From the NCBI RefSeq assembly GCF_002327185.1, contig NZ_CP018624.1, forward strand, positions 434,001-498,000: a stretch of 64,000 nucleotides of DNA, given 5' to 3'. The DNA is from Clostridium chauvoei (lineage in GTDB: Bacteria > Bacillota > Clostridia > Clostridiales > Clostridiaceae). Below, piece after piece: positions 49,236-58,305 of this stretch. Under the pieces are notes generated by a model. It saw nothing but the letters and a program-made list of their open reading frames with translations. It made no database searches and was not told where the DNA came from. Numbering within the stretch: position 1 is the first letter of the stretch; each line of letters opens with the position of its first letter. Made by a program: the position numbers and the translations under genes.

Positions 49236-50576
49236 ATGAATAGAGATTTAGATTTAGGTAAAGAAAGTATAGGTAAGTTATTTTTGAAGTATTCAATTCC
49301 TAGTGTTATAGGAACTTTAATATTTTCAATTTATATTGTAATTGATGGGATTTTTATAGGAAGAGCAGTAGGTTCCAGTGGACTTGCGGCTATAAATATA
49401 GCTATGCCATTTTTTAGTACTTCATTTGCTATAAGCTTAATGGTATCAGTTGGGGGAAGCACTATAACCAGCATAGAACTTGGTCAAGGTGATAAAGAAA
49501 AGGCTAGAAATACTTTTAGTTTAGCCTTTTATTCACTTTTATCAATTTCAATAATAGCGTCAATAATAACGATATTATTTACTAAGGAAATTGCAATATT
49601 TTTAGGAGCAACAGGTGAGTTAATAAAACCAGTATGTGAATATTTAGCTATACTAGCATTATTTTTACCGGTATTTACATGTTCAGGATATTTAGCTTCT
49701 GGACTTAGAACTATTGGAAAACCAAATTATTCAATGATTTGTAATATTGTTGGATCAGTATTAAATATTATACTTGATTACATAATGGTTATAGAACTTA
49801 ATATGGGGGTTTTTGGAGCCGCATTAGCTTCAGGTATAGCCTTTGCAGTTGCTTTTATAGTTGCAATATTAGGATATTTTAATAAAAATTCAGTGTTAAA
49901 ATTTGTTAAATGTAAAGTTGATCTTAAAAAGGTAGGAAGATTCTTTTATAATGGTTCGTCAGAGGCATTAGCTGAATTTGCCTTTGCTTTTTCAACATAT
50001 TTATTTAATATTGTTTTAATAAATAGATTAGGAGAAATGGGAGTTTCAGCTTTTTCAATAATACAATATATAGCATCATTAGTTGTAGCTGTATTTCTAG
50101 GAATATCAACAGGAATATCACCCATTATAAGCTATAATTACGGAGCTAAAAATAATAAAAGAATAGGAAGTATAACAAAGATTTCATTGGTAGTTATGAC
50201 AGCTCTTGGCATTATATGTACAACAACATTATTTGTTGGAGGAGAAGGATTAATAAGGTTATTTGTTGATGGAGATGAGGCTTTAATAGAAACTACAATA
50301 GGTGCTTGCAAAATATATTCAACTTGCTTTTTGATAAGTGGAATAAATATATTAGCCTCTGCATATTTTACAGCTTTAGAAGATGCAAAAACATCTATTA
50401 TAATTTCAATGCTTAGAGGAATTATTTTTATTTCAATAGGAATAATTATATTACCGCTATTTTTAGATATTAATGGAGTATGGTTAACTGTAACTTTTGC
50501 AGAGTTAATGACGGTTATAATTTCTTATAGATTAATGAAAAAATCTTATTTATCAATGAAATTAGAAAATAAATAA
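49236..50576 (+). CDS. MATE-family multidrug efflux transporter
   Basis: A membrane antiporter of 446 residues with about 12 helices in two pseudo-symmetric halves. Typical features: ESIGKLFLKYSIPSVIG at the start, IYIVIDGIFIGRAVGSSGLAAINIAMP, SGLRTIGKPNYSMICNIVG, and ISPIISYNYGAKNNKRI in the second half. ATG 49236 follows SD aaaggaag; an in-frame ATG at 49200 lies in the malQ terminator region and is rejected. Substrate unknown; a second MATE protein lies at the window end. Confidence 0.9.
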   Translation: MNRDLDLGKESIGKLFLKYSIPSVIGTLIFSIYIVIDGIFIGRAVGSSGLAAINIAMPFFSTSFAISLMVSVGGSTITSIELGQGDKEKARNTFSLAFYSLLSISIIASIITILFTKEIAIFLGATGELIKPVCEYLAILALFLPVFTCSGYLASGLRTIGKPNYSMICNIVGSVLNIILDYIMVIELNMGVFGAALASGIAFAVAFIVAILGYFNKNSVLKFVKCKVDLKKVGRFFYNGSSEALAEFAFAFSTYLFNIVLINRLGEMGVSAFSIIQYIASLVVAVFLGISTGISPIISYNYGAKNNKRIGSITKISLVVMTALGIICTTTLFVGGEGLIRLFVDGDEALIETTIGACKIYSTCFLISGINILASAYFTALEDAKTSIIISMLRGIIFISIGIIILPLFLDINGVWLTVTFAELMTVIISYRLMKKSYLSMKLENK

Positions 50577-50658
50577 TTAAATTTTATAAGGTGATTAAAA
50601 TTTTAGTTACCTTTCATGTTAAAATATATTTAAAATTTAAATTTAAGTAGAGGTTAAA

Positions 50659-51150
50659 ATGATTAATTTTAGATTAGCTAAAGAAAATGATTTAGATAAG
50701 TTATGTAATATATTAGATGGAATAATTGAAAATAAACCAGAGGGTTTAAATTGGTCAAAGGATTATCCTAATAGAGAAGTTTTAAAAACTGATATAGAAA
50801 AGGGTGAATTATTTGTATTAGAAAAAGGTGATATATTAGGAGTAGTTGTTTTAAATAGTAGTGAAGATATAAATTATAAAAATATAAGCTGGAATAGTAA
50901 TAAAACACCTTTAGTCATACATAGACTTTTTATAGCTAATGATTATATGGGAAAAGGTTATGGTAAGTTATTAATTGAAAAAATAATAGATAAAGGAAGA
51001 AATGATGGATTTGAATCTATACGATTAGATACCTTTAGTAAAAATATTAATGCTCAAAAGTTATATACTAAAAGTGGTTTTACATATAAAGGAACTATTA
51101 ATTTAGATGGAAAAAATGGTGATTTTTTTTGTTATGAAATTAAATTTTAG
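50659..51150 (+). CDS. GNAT-family N-acetyltransferase
   Basis: A 163-residue acetyl-CoA-dependent acetyltransferase. Motif A, the acetyl-CoA pyrophosphate loop, is VIHRLFIANDYMGKGYGKLL (about 91-110). The C-terminal motif B region is NINAQKLYTKSGFTYKGTI. The protein begins INFRLAKENDLDKL, the usual first strand-helix. Substrate unknown. It has only a weak SD (gtagagg) and sits before the SAM riboswitch without a clear terminator. Confidence 0.9.
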   Translation: MINFRLAKENDLDKLCNILDGIIENKPEGLNWSKDYPNREVLKTDIEKGELFVLEKGDILGVVVLNSSEDINYKNISWNSNKTPLVIHRLFIANDYMGKGYGKLLIEKIIDKGRNDGFESIRLDTFSKNINAQKLYTKSGFTYKGTINLDGKNGDFFCYEIKF

Positions 51151-51169
51151 GAAATTTTCTGAAAAGTAG

Positions 51170-51198
51170 TTGACAAATTTATGAAAGAATAATATATT
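51170..51198 (+). promoter_or_regulatory. Promoter of the metNIQ operon
   Basis: TTGACA (51170-51175), 17 bases and TATATT (51193-51198), directly upstream of the SAM riboswitch. Confidence 0.8.
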
Positions 51199-51233
51199 AA
51201 TATCAACAACAAAAACTTAATACATTATAAGAT

Positions 51234-51392
51234 GTTTCTTATAAAGAGTGGTGGAGGGACTGGCCCTATGAAGCCCAGCAACCTACTTTTAAAATAGGTA
51301 GATAAACTTTCTAAAAGTGTTTATTTGTGTACTTGTTTTTAAGAGTGTGGTGCTAATTCCTGCAGCTAGGTTTAGCTGAAATATGAGAGAAT
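51234..51392 (+). promoter_or_regulatory. SAM-I (S-box) riboswitch
   Basis: Hallmarks in order: CTTATAAAGAGTGGTGGAGG, GGCCCTATGAAGCCCAGCAA, the variable P3/P4 arms, GGTGCTAATTCCTGCAG, and the closing GAAATATGAGAGA. It binds S-adenosylmethionine and then favours the terminator that follows, switching off methionine uptake when SAM is plentiful. Confidence 0.97.
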
Positions 51393-51411
51393 AGATTGAT
51401 GGGCGATTTCT

Positions 51412-51449
51412 ACGCACTAGAGTTTTATTCTCTAGTGCGTTTTTTATTT
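51412..51449 (+). terminator. Riboswitch-controlled terminator
   Basis: ACGCACTAGAG (51412-51422) pairs with CTCTAGTGCGT (51430-51440), followed by T-run, 26 bases before metN. Confidence 0.93.
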
Positions 51450-51474
51450 TAGTAAATTTAAAGGAGGTTCAGAT

Positions 51475-52440
51475 ATGATTGAAATAAATAATTTAAGCAA
51501 AAGTTTTGGAAGTTTTGAGGTTTTAAAAGATATTTCTTTAGAAATAAAAAAAGGAGAAATATATGGACTAATTGGACATAGTGGAGCAGGTAAATCTACT
51601 TTATTAAGATGTATAAATGGATTAGAGGGTTATGACAATGGGTCTCTTAAAGTTATGGGTAAGGAAGTTAAAACTCTAAAAAATAATAGTCTAAGAGAAT
51701 TTAGAAAGGATTTAGGTATGATATTTCAAAACTTTAATCTTTTAAAGAGAAAGTCTGTTTTTGATAATGTAGCACTTCCTTTAGAGGTTTGGGGTTATAA
51801 AAAAAGCTATATAGATAAAAGAGTTAAAGAACTATTGAATCTTGTTGGATTAGAGGACAAGGCTAATAGTAAACCAGAAGAATTAAGTGGAGGACAAAAG
51901 CAAAGGGTGGCTATAGCAAGAGCATTAGCTTTAGAACCTAAAATACTACTTTGTGATGAAGCTACATCGGCATTAGATCCTAAAACAACAAAAGATATAT
52001 TATCTTTACTTGCAAGAATTAATAAAAAATTAGGTATTACAATTGTCATTGTTACACATCAGATGGAAGTGGTTAAGGAAATTTGTAAAAAGGTAGCGTT
52101 AATAGAAGGGGGCATTTTAAAAATAAAGGGACAAGCAGAAGATCTTTTCTTAAAACCTGGAGTATCTCTTAAAAAATTTTTAGGAGAGGAAGAGGAGGAA
52201 CTACTACCAGATGAAGGTATAAATATAAAATTATTCTTTCCAAGTACAGCATCAGAAAATGCACTTATAACAAAGATGGCTAGAGAAATTGGAGTAGACT
52301 TTTCTATTGTAGGGGGTAAACTTGAAAAGTTTAGAGAAAATGTACTTGGAAGTTTAGTTATAAACATTAATAAAGAAGACAAAGACAATATAATATCTTA
52401 CTTAACAAATAAAAATATAATATTGGAGGTGCTTAATTAA
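51475..52440 (+). CDS. metN: Methionine ABC transporter ATP-binding protein
   Basis: ATPase of the D/L-methionine importer MetNIQ. In 321 residues: Walker A GHSGAGKST (about 37-45), Q-loop IFQNFNLL, signature LSGGQKQR (about 139-146), Walker B ILLCDEATSALD and H-loop VTHQ. A C-terminal NIL regulatory domain (about 245-321) binds methionine for transinhibition. SD aaggaggt sits 7 bases before the ATG. It heads the riboswitch-controlled operon; its TAA shares one base with the metI ATG. Confidence 0.96.
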   Translation: MIEINNLSKSFGSFEVLKDISLEIKKGEIYGLIGHSGAGKSTLLRCINGLEGYDNGSLKVMGKEVKTLKNNSLREFRKDLGMIFQNFNLLKRKSVFDNVALPLEVWGYKKSYIDKRVKELLNLVGLEDKANSKPEELSGGQKQRVAIARALALEPKILLCDEATSALDPKTTKDILSLLARINKKLGITIVIVTHQMEVVKEICKKVALIEGGILKIKGQAEDLFLKPGVSLKKFLGEEEEELLPDEGINIKLFFPSTASENALITKMAREIGVDFSIVGGKLEKFRENVLGSLVININKEDKDNIISYLTNKNIILEVLN

Positions 52441-53075
52441 TGATAGATATTTTAATACCAGCATTAGGGGAGACTTTGGTTATGGTATTTTTCTCAACAT
52501 TATTTTCTTTAATATTAGGGTTTATACCAGCCATTGTATTAGTAATAACATCATCAAATGGATTAAAGGCTAATAAAGCGATATATAAAATTTTAGATTA
52601 TGTAATAAATATTTTAAGAAGTTTTCCATTTATAATTTTAATGATATCAATAGCGCCAATAACGAAGTTTATAGTTGGGAAATCAATAGGAACAGTAGCA
52701 GCTGTTGTACCTCTTACAATTGCAGCAGCGCCATTTGTTGCAAGAGTGATAGAGTCATCATTAAAAGAAGTGGATCAAGGAGTTATAGAAGCTGCAAAAT
52801 CTTTTGGAGCATCAGATACACAAATAATATTTAATGTAATGATTAAAGAAGCAATACCATCAATAATATCAGGTTTAACATTAACTATTATAAGTATTAT
52901 AGGATATTCTGCTATGGCGGGGGCTGTAGGTGGTGGCGGTCTTGGAGATGCTGCTATAAGGAATGGTTATCAAAGATATAATACAGAGGTAATGGTAGTT
53001 ACAGTTATTATACTTATAGTTATAGTGCAAGGTTTACAATCATTAGGAAATTATTTATACAAAAAATTATCATAA
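52440..53075 (+). CDS. metI: Methionine ABC transporter permease
   Basis: A 211-residue inner-membrane permease with five or six helices. It has LRSFPFIILMISIAP, AAAPFVARVIESSLKEV and the EAA-type coupling loop GVIEAAKSFGASDTQIIFNV. Its ATG overlaps the metN stop by one base, so the two are translationally coupled. It pairs with MetN and the MetQ lipoprotein. Confidence 0.96.
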   Translation: MIDILIPALGETLVMVFFSTLFSLILGFIPAIVLVITSSNGLKANKAIYKILDYVINILRSFPFIILMISIAPITKFIVGKSIGTVAAVVPLTIAAAPFVARVIESSLKEVDQGVIEAAKSFGASDTQIIFNVMIKEAIPSIISGLTLTIISIIGYSAMAGAVGGGGLGDAAIRNGYQRYNTEVMVVTVIILIVIVQGLQSLGNYLYKKLS

Positions 53076-53101
53076 AATTAAGAATATTAGGAGGATTGAT
53101 T

Positions 53102-53914
53102 ATGAAAAGAAAATCAATAGTAAAAACATTATTAGTAGGAGTTTTAGCATTTACTTTAGTAGGTTGTGGAAAAAAATCATCATCAGATGAAAAAATTATA
53201 AAAATTGGAGTTAGTCCAGTTCCACATAAAGAAATTGTAGAGCATATAGCACCTGAATTGGAGAAGGAAGGATATAAGCTAAAGGTAGTAGAGTTTACTG
53301 ACTATGTTACACCAAATACAGCTTTAGCTGAAGGAGAAATAGATGCAAATTATTTTCAACATACATCATATCTAAATGAGACAAATGACAGTAAGGGGTT
53401 AGACTTAACTTATACAGCTGAAATACACTTAGAACCAATAGCTTTATATTCAAAAACTGTAAAAGATTTAAATGAATTAAAAGATGGTGCTACCATTGCA
53501 ATTCCAAATGATCCATCAAATGAAGCAAGAGCTTTAAGATTATTAGAAAAACAAGGGTTGATAACATTAAAAGATGGAGAACTTATTACACCGAAAGATG
53601 TAACTGAAAATAAAAAGAACTTAAAATTTAAAGAATTAGAAGCAGCACAATTACCAAGAGTATTAGATGAAGTTGATGCAGCTATAATAAATGGAAACTA
53701 TGCTATAGAAGCAGATTTAAACCCACTTAAGGATGCATTAGTAATTGAAGATAAGGATGCAAAAGCTGCAAAAATATATAGAAATATATTAGCAGTTAAA
53801 AAAGGAAATGAAAATTCAGATAAGATTAAGGCTTTAACAAAAGCTCTAACTAGTGACTCAAGTAGAAAATTTATAGAAGAAAAATATAACGGAGCAGTAA
53901 TTCCTACATTCTAA
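53102..53914 (+). CDS. metQ: Methionine-binding lipoprotein
   Basis: Substrate-binding protein of MetNIQ, 270 residues, NlpA family. Signal peptide with lipobox LVGC (cysteine near residue 22), then IIKIGVSPVPHKEIVEHIAP, GEIDANYFQHTSYL, IAIPNDPSNEARALRLLE and AAIINGNYAIEADLNP, all characteristic of the family. The start chosen is ATG 53102 behind SD taggagga; the TTG at 53096 sits against the SD and is rejected. A terminator follows. Confidence 0.96.
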   Translation: MKRKSIVKTLLVGVLAFTLVGCGKKSSSDEKIIKIGVSPVPHKEIVEHIAPELEKEGYKLKVVEFTDYVTPNTALAEGEIDANYFQHTSYLNETNDSKGLDLTYTAEIHLEPIALYSKTVKDLNELKDGATIAIPNDPSNEARALRLLEKQGLITLKDGELITPKDVTENKKNLKFKELEAAQLPRVLDEVDAAIINGNYAIEADLNPLKDALVIEDKDAKAAKIYRNILAVKKGNENSDKIKALTKALTSDSSRKFIEEKYNGAVIPTF

Positions 53915-53916
53915 TT

Positions 53917-53948
53917 AAAAATAGGGCTATTATAGCTCTATTTTTTTG
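53917..53948 (+). terminator. Terminator of metNIQ
   Basis: AAAAATAGGGCTAT (53917-53930) pairs with the TAGCTCTATTTTT stretch (53933-53945) with one wobble, ending in T-run. Confidence 0.85.
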
Positions 53949-54084
53949 TGACAATTTATTAGATTGGAGTATTTTGTTTTTTAATATATATATTTGTAAC
54001 CAACATCAATTGAAATTAATATATTAAATTAAATAGAAATATATAGTTTTATGTAGTAAATATATAAAATAAGGAGGCAAAGGC

Positions 54085-54768
54085 ATGGCAAAATGGATAA
54101 TAGATGCAGCCCATGGAGGAAGTGATTCTGGAGCAATTGGATTAATGGGAAGAAGAGAGTCTGATATTGTTTTAGAAGCGGCATATGAAGCTAAAAGATT
54201 ATTAGAAAAAAATGGAGAAACTGTTCTTTTAACTAGGGTAGCTGATATAGCAATAGATTTAAAAACAAGAGCTGATGTTGCTAATAAGTGGAATGCTGAT
54301 TATTTTGTTAGCCTTCATATGAACTCTTTTGTTAATAAATCTGTTACTGGAAGTGAAATATTAATATCTGAAAATGAATACAAAGCAGAGGGTTTAGCTA
54401 AGTTCATAAAAGATGAATTAATTTCAAATTTAGAATCAAAGGATAGAGGTATAAAAGAAAGTAATAGTGAAATTTTTAAAATGACTAATATGCAAACAGT
54501 TATAGTAAGAGCTGAGTTTATATCTAATGAAGAAATAGAAAAAAACTTTGATTCAAAAAAATATGGGTACATGATAGCCAAGGCTTGTTTAGCTAAGGTA
54601 GATAAGGTTTTAATAGACCTTCCAGTAATAAATCCTAAGATACCATCAAAGTCTGCATGGAGAGTTTGTATAGGGTATTTTAAAGGTTATGAAGATGCAG
54701 AAAAATCACTTGATTCTACTAAAAAACAAGGGTATAAGGATGCCTATATAATACCATATGAAGGATAA
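54085..54768 (+). CDS. N-acetylmuramoyl-L-alanine amidase with SPOR-like tail
   Basis: A 227-residue Amidase_3 enzyme. Zinc ligands are in IIDAAHGGSDSGA, GRRESD and VSLHMNS; the catalytic Glu is in IVRAEFISN. Residues about 190-227 (AWRVCIGYFKGYEDAEKSLD and following) resemble a SPOR repeat, which binds denuded peptidoglycan at septa. No signal peptide is visible, a pattern seen in clostridial amidases released with phage lysis or during sporulation. SD aaggaggc is strong. A hairpin at 54770 separates it from the convergent protease gene. Confidence 0.88.
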   Translation: MAKWIIDAAHGGSDSGAIGLMGRRESDIVLEAAYEAKRLLEKNGETVLLTRVADIAIDLKTRADVANKWNADYFVSLHMNSFVNKSVTGSEILISENEYKAEGLAKFIKDELISNLESKDRGIKESNSEIFKMTNMQTVIVRAEFISNEEIEKNFDSKKYGYMIAKACLAKVDKVLIDLPVINPKIPSKSAWRVCIGYFKGYEDAEKSLDSTKKQGYKDAYIIPYEG

Positions 54769-54797
54769 AAAGCAGAGCAAAAGCTCTGCTTCTTATT
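54766..54797. terminator. Bidirectional terminator
   Basis: AAGCAGAGC (54770-54778) pairs with GCTCTGCTT (54783-54791). The T-run is best for the minus-strand gene. Confidence 0.85.
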
Positions 54798-56546
54798 TTA
54801 ATTAAATTTAATTAATTTATTGATATCATCTTCTTCTAAAGTTTCTTCTTCAAGAAGAGTAATTGCCAATTTATCAAGAATATCTTTATTTTCCTTTAAT
54901 AAAGCTAGAGTATCTTTATATAAAGAGTTTATTAATTCTCTATATTCCTCAACAACAGGTTGACCATAAGTTGTAGCTAAAGAGCCTAGCGTTGATAATT
55001 TAAGTAATCCTAAAGTTTCTCCCATACCATACTCAGAAATCATAGCAAGAGCCATTTCTGTTGTTTGAGTAATATCTCCTTGGGCACCTGTTGAGATTTT
55101 ATCTACACCAAAAGTTAATTCTTCAGCAGCTCTACCACCTAATAATACCATTATTCTATTTTTTAGATAATCAATTCTTTGATAAGAGCTATCTTTTGGA
55201 ATAGTTAATGTATATCCTCCAGCACCTTTAGTTGTAGGAATTATTGTTATTTTAGATACTTTATCTTCTGGAGTTTTTATTAATGAAATCAAAGCATGTC
55301 CAGCTTCATGATAGGAAGTAAGTAGCTTATCTTCTTTTAATAAATGGTCTCGTTCTTTCTTTTCATATCCAGCTAAAACTATTGAATAAGCACTATTTAA
55401 ATGTTTTTGTGTTAATACTTTAGAATTTTCTTTTACAGCTAAAATAGCAGCTTCATTTATTAGGTTTTCAAGCTTTGCACCAGAAAAGTAAGAGGTTTTT
55501 TTAGCTATATCATGAATATTCAAATTTTCATAAGGTTTATTATTTAAATATAGTGATATAATTTTCTCTCTTGCTTTAATATCAGGAAGAGAAACTTCAA
55601 CATGTCTATCGAATCTACCAGGTCTAAGTAAAGCTGGATCTAATATATCTAATCTATTAGTTGCAGCAATAACAACAATACCTTCTTGTTCACCAAAGCC
55701 AGACATTTCAGTTAAAAGAGCATTCAGTGTTTGATCTCTTTCATCATTACCTCCAGGAGTTTTACCTCCATCTCTTGACTTACCTATAGCATCTATTTCA
55801 TCTATAAAAATAACAGCTTTTCCTTGAGATTTTGCTTTTTTAAAGAGATTTCTTATTCTAGCAGCACCAACCCCTACATAAACTTGCACAAAATCAGAAC
55901 CACTTAGCGCATAAAAGGGAACTTTAGCTTCACCAGCAACAGCTTTAGCTAAAAGAGTTTTACCAGTACCAGGTTCACCATAAAGAATAACTCCCTTTGG
56001 CATTCTAGCACCATATTCTTTATACTTATCAGGTTTTTTGAGAAAATCTATTATATCCATTAAGCTTTCTTTTGCTTCCTCATTACCAGCAACAGAGTGA
56101 AAGCCAAAATCGCTATTTTGGTCATCACTAAAATCTTTAACATCTAGATTAGTTAATGAAGAAGTTCCTATTTTAGATTTATTAATAACCATAAAGGCAA
56201 TAGAAACTAAAGAAATTACAAGCAGAGCTGCAGATATAGTTTTAGTTAATGGTGGTGAAAATTCGTCCATTACTTTAATATTACTTGAAAGTAAAGTTTC
56301 CTTTAAAGTAGGGCTATTTGGATTATCTGTTGAGTATTTTGTCCCATCTTTTAAGACAACCGTAAGATTAGAATTTTTATTCATAATAACTTCAGATATA
56401 TTTTGGTTAGTTATATCTGATAAAAAACTTGAATATTGTTTATTGATATTAGATTTTGTTCTTAGCGTACTATAACTTAAAACGAAAAGAGAAAGAAGAG
56501 CTGTAACAATAGGTAACCAAATTAAGTTCTTTTTACTCTTATTCAT
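54798..56546 (-). CDS. FtsH-like ATP-dependent zinc metalloprotease
   Basis: A membrane AAA+ protease of 582 residues. TM1 lies near 9-27, a short external domain follows (about 28-100), then TM2 (about 102-122). The AAA+ module has Walker A GEPGTGKT (about 191-198), Walker B VIFIDEIDAIG and the second region of homology TNRLDILDPALLRPGRFDRH. The M41 protease has HEAGH (about 415-419) and the distal Asp in STGAQGDITQTT. It is shorter than the 610-650 residues usual for housekeeping FtsH, so it may be an accessory paralogue. ATG with SD taggaggt. Confidence 0.93.
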   Translation of the reverse strand: MNKSKKNLIWLPIVTALLSLFVLSYSTLRTKSNINKQYSSFLSDITNQNISEVIMNKNSNLTVVLKDGTKYSTDNPNSPTLKETLLSSNIKVMDEFSPPLTKTISAALLVISLVSIAFMVINKSKIGTSSLTNLDVKDFSDDQNSDFGFHSVAGNEEAKESLMDIIDFLKKPDKYKEYGARMPKGVILYGEPGTGKTLLAKAVAGEAKVPFYALSGSDFVQVYVGVGAARIRNLFKKAKSQGKAVIFIDEIDAIGKSRDGGKTPGGNDERDQTLNALLTEMSGFGEQEGIVVIAATNRLDILDPALLRPGRFDRHVEVSLPDIKAREKIISLYLNNKPYENLNIHDIAKKTSYFSGAKLENLINEAAILAVKENSKVLTQKHLNSAYSIVLAGYEKKERDHLLKEDKLLTSYHEAGHALISLIKTPEDKVSKITIIPTTKGAGGYTLTIPKDSSYQRIDYLKNRIMVLLGGRAAEELTFGVDKISTGAQGDITQTTEMALAMISEYGMGETLGLLKLSTLGSLATTYGQPVVEEYRELINSLYKDTLALLKENKDILDKLAITLLEEETLEEDDINKLIKFN

Positions 56547-56765
56547 AATTACCTCCTAAATTAATATGAATTGTTGTAATACACATTATACAGATTTAAA
56601 ACTTTAAGTCTAACGATAAACATATAATTTGCCAATGTAAGTTATGGATTAAATGGAAAAGCTAAAATAGAATCTTTTAAATTATTATTAAATAGAGTAT
56701 ACTTTAATTACGTTTTGTAAGTTAGAGATACTCAGATTATTATGTAAAGGGGATAAAGAAAATAT

Positions 56766-57209
56766 ATGATAAATAGAACTCAACTAACTGCAGAAGATAT
56801 AAAATCTCTTCTTAATATTAAAGGAAAAGAGAAGGGGTTCGAGGTTACTAATATAGTAATAAACAGAACGTTAAATTTTGATGGAGCAGTAAGCGGAATA
56901 CTAAAGGGAAAGGTTACAGGAAATGTAGGAATAAAAGGTATAGAAAATAAGAAATTAATAGTTGAAGTATTAGATTTAAAGCTATCAAGTTTTGGAATAT
57001 TTAAAGCTAATACTAATTTATTAATGAAAGCTATATCAAAGATAGCTAAAGAACATGAAGTTGAAGTTCAAGGTAATAAATTTTTAGTACAAGTTGACAA
57101 AATAAAAGAAGAAATGAAAATGCTAGAAACTATTATAGAAGATATATATATAGAAAATGATCATTTAAATATAGTTGGAGAAAACTTGAATGATTATGTA
57201 ATAGGATAA
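56766..57209 (+). CDS. Hypothetical protein, paralogue of the next gene's N-domain
   Basis: A 147-residue protein made mostly of alternating beta strands. Its pattern (LTAEDIKSLL, LKLSSFGIF, IEDIYIENDHLNI) repeats in the first half of the following DUF1232 protein, so the two arose by duplication. The strand-rich, amphipathic layout is reminiscent of DUF2993/LmeA or LEA-like lipid-binding proteins, but that is only an impression. No signal peptide. It is probably co-transcribed with the next gene, 80 bases downstream. Confidence 0.6.
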   Translation: MINRTQLTAEDIKSLLNIKGKEKGFEVTNIVINRTLNFDGAVSGILKGKVTGNVGIKGIENKKLIVEVLDLKLSSFGIFKANTNLLMKAISKIAKEHEVEVQGNKFLVQVDKIKEEMKMLETIIEDIYIENDHLNIVGENLNDYVIG

Positions 57210-57289
57210 TTAGAATAAAGGATAAAAAAGATGAATACTAAGATATGGATTTGTTAATTCATAGGAGTAAGTATAGAGGAGGATATTTT

Positions 57290-58243
57290 ATGAATATATC
57301 GGATGTGAAAATAGGATTAACTGGAGAAGATTTATTAAGTATAATAAAAGAGTTTCTTAATATTGATGGACTTGAAATATCAGATATTCAATTAAAAAAT
57401 GAAATAAATGTTACAGGAAGCTTTAATAAGGGTTTTAAGATTGATTTTATTGCAGGAATAAAGCTAGTTAGAATTGAAAATGGAATAATTCATGCAGAAG
57501 TATCTTCGTTTAAATTACTTAAAATAGGAATAGTTTCATTAATAAGAAAATTAGCTTTAAAATATGCATTAAAAGCTTTTGAAGAAAAGGGAATTCATTA
57601 TGAAAAGGGTAAAGTTGTAATTAATATAAAGAAGATATTAAAAGATGTACCATATATAGATTTTGATATTAAAGATTTATATATAAGAAATTCTATATTA
57701 AATGTAGAAGTTAAAGATATAAATGTGTCAATTAAAGGTACACTAATAAAAGAAATAGAAGATGAAAAGGAAGTATTAGAGGAAAATACTTCTTTGATGG
57801 TAGTAAGTAAAGTAAAGGATAGTTATTCTTCAGGAAGACAGTATGCTATAGATAAACTACCTGAAAAAGCTAAAAAGATAAGTGATTATTTATTTATTAT
57901 ACCAGATATGGTTGCACTTATATACAGATTGTTAAAGGATAGAAGAGTTCCTATGAAGACAAAACTTATTATATCAGCAGCCGTTGCATATATTGCTTTT
58001 CCAACTGATATTATACCTGATAGTATTCCATTTATAGGGAAGGTAGATGAGTTAGCAGTAGCTTTTTTTGCTTTAGATAGAATAATATCAGGTGTGCCAC
58101 TTTATATTATATTAGAAAACTGGGAAGGTAAGAATGATATTATTTTAGTTATAAAAAATATGATAGAATATGTAATAAACTTTACTGGAGCTAGAAATGT
58201 AGAAAAGCTTTATAATGTTTTAGATGAATTAGTTAGTCTTTAA
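57290..58243 (+). CDS. Beta-rich domain fused to a DUF1232 (YkvA-like) domain
   Basis: Starting at ATG 57290 behind SD agaggagga, the protein has 317 residues; the longer frame from 57245 lacks an SD. Residues 1-155 are homologous to the preceding protein (LTGEDLLSII, VSSFKLLKIGI, IKDLYIRNSILNV). A charged linker leads to a C-terminal DUF1232 domain with two hydrophobic helices and the signature AYIAFPTDIIPDSIPFIGKV. DUF1232 proteins are small membrane-associated proteins of unknown function. The duplication plus fusion suggests the two proteins work together at the membrane. Confidence 0.75.
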   Translation: MNISDVKIGLTGEDLLSIIKEFLNIDGLEISDIQLKNEINVTGSFNKGFKIDFIAGIKLVRIENGIIHAEVSSFKLLKIGIVSLIRKLALKYALKAFEEKGIHYEKGKVVINIKKILKDVPYIDFDIKDLYIRNSILNVEVKDINVSIKGTLIKEIEDEKEVLEENTSLMVVSKVKDSYSSGRQYAIDKLPEKAKKISDYLFIIPDMVALIYRLLKDRRVPMKTKLIISAAVAYIAFPTDIIPDSIPFIGKVDELAVAFFALDRIISGVPLYIILENWEGKNDIILVIKNMIEYVINFTGARNVEKLYNVLDELVSL

Positions 58244-58305
58244 TAAAGGTTTTATGTTTATACAATAGTATAATTTAGTAGGATAAGTAAAAGGAGTACA
58301 GAAGT

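Noticed and set aside
54085-54768. Phage endolysin in a prophage
   Set aside because: No holin, structural or integrase genes are nearby. The neighbours are housekeeping genes, so a chromosomal amidase is more likely.
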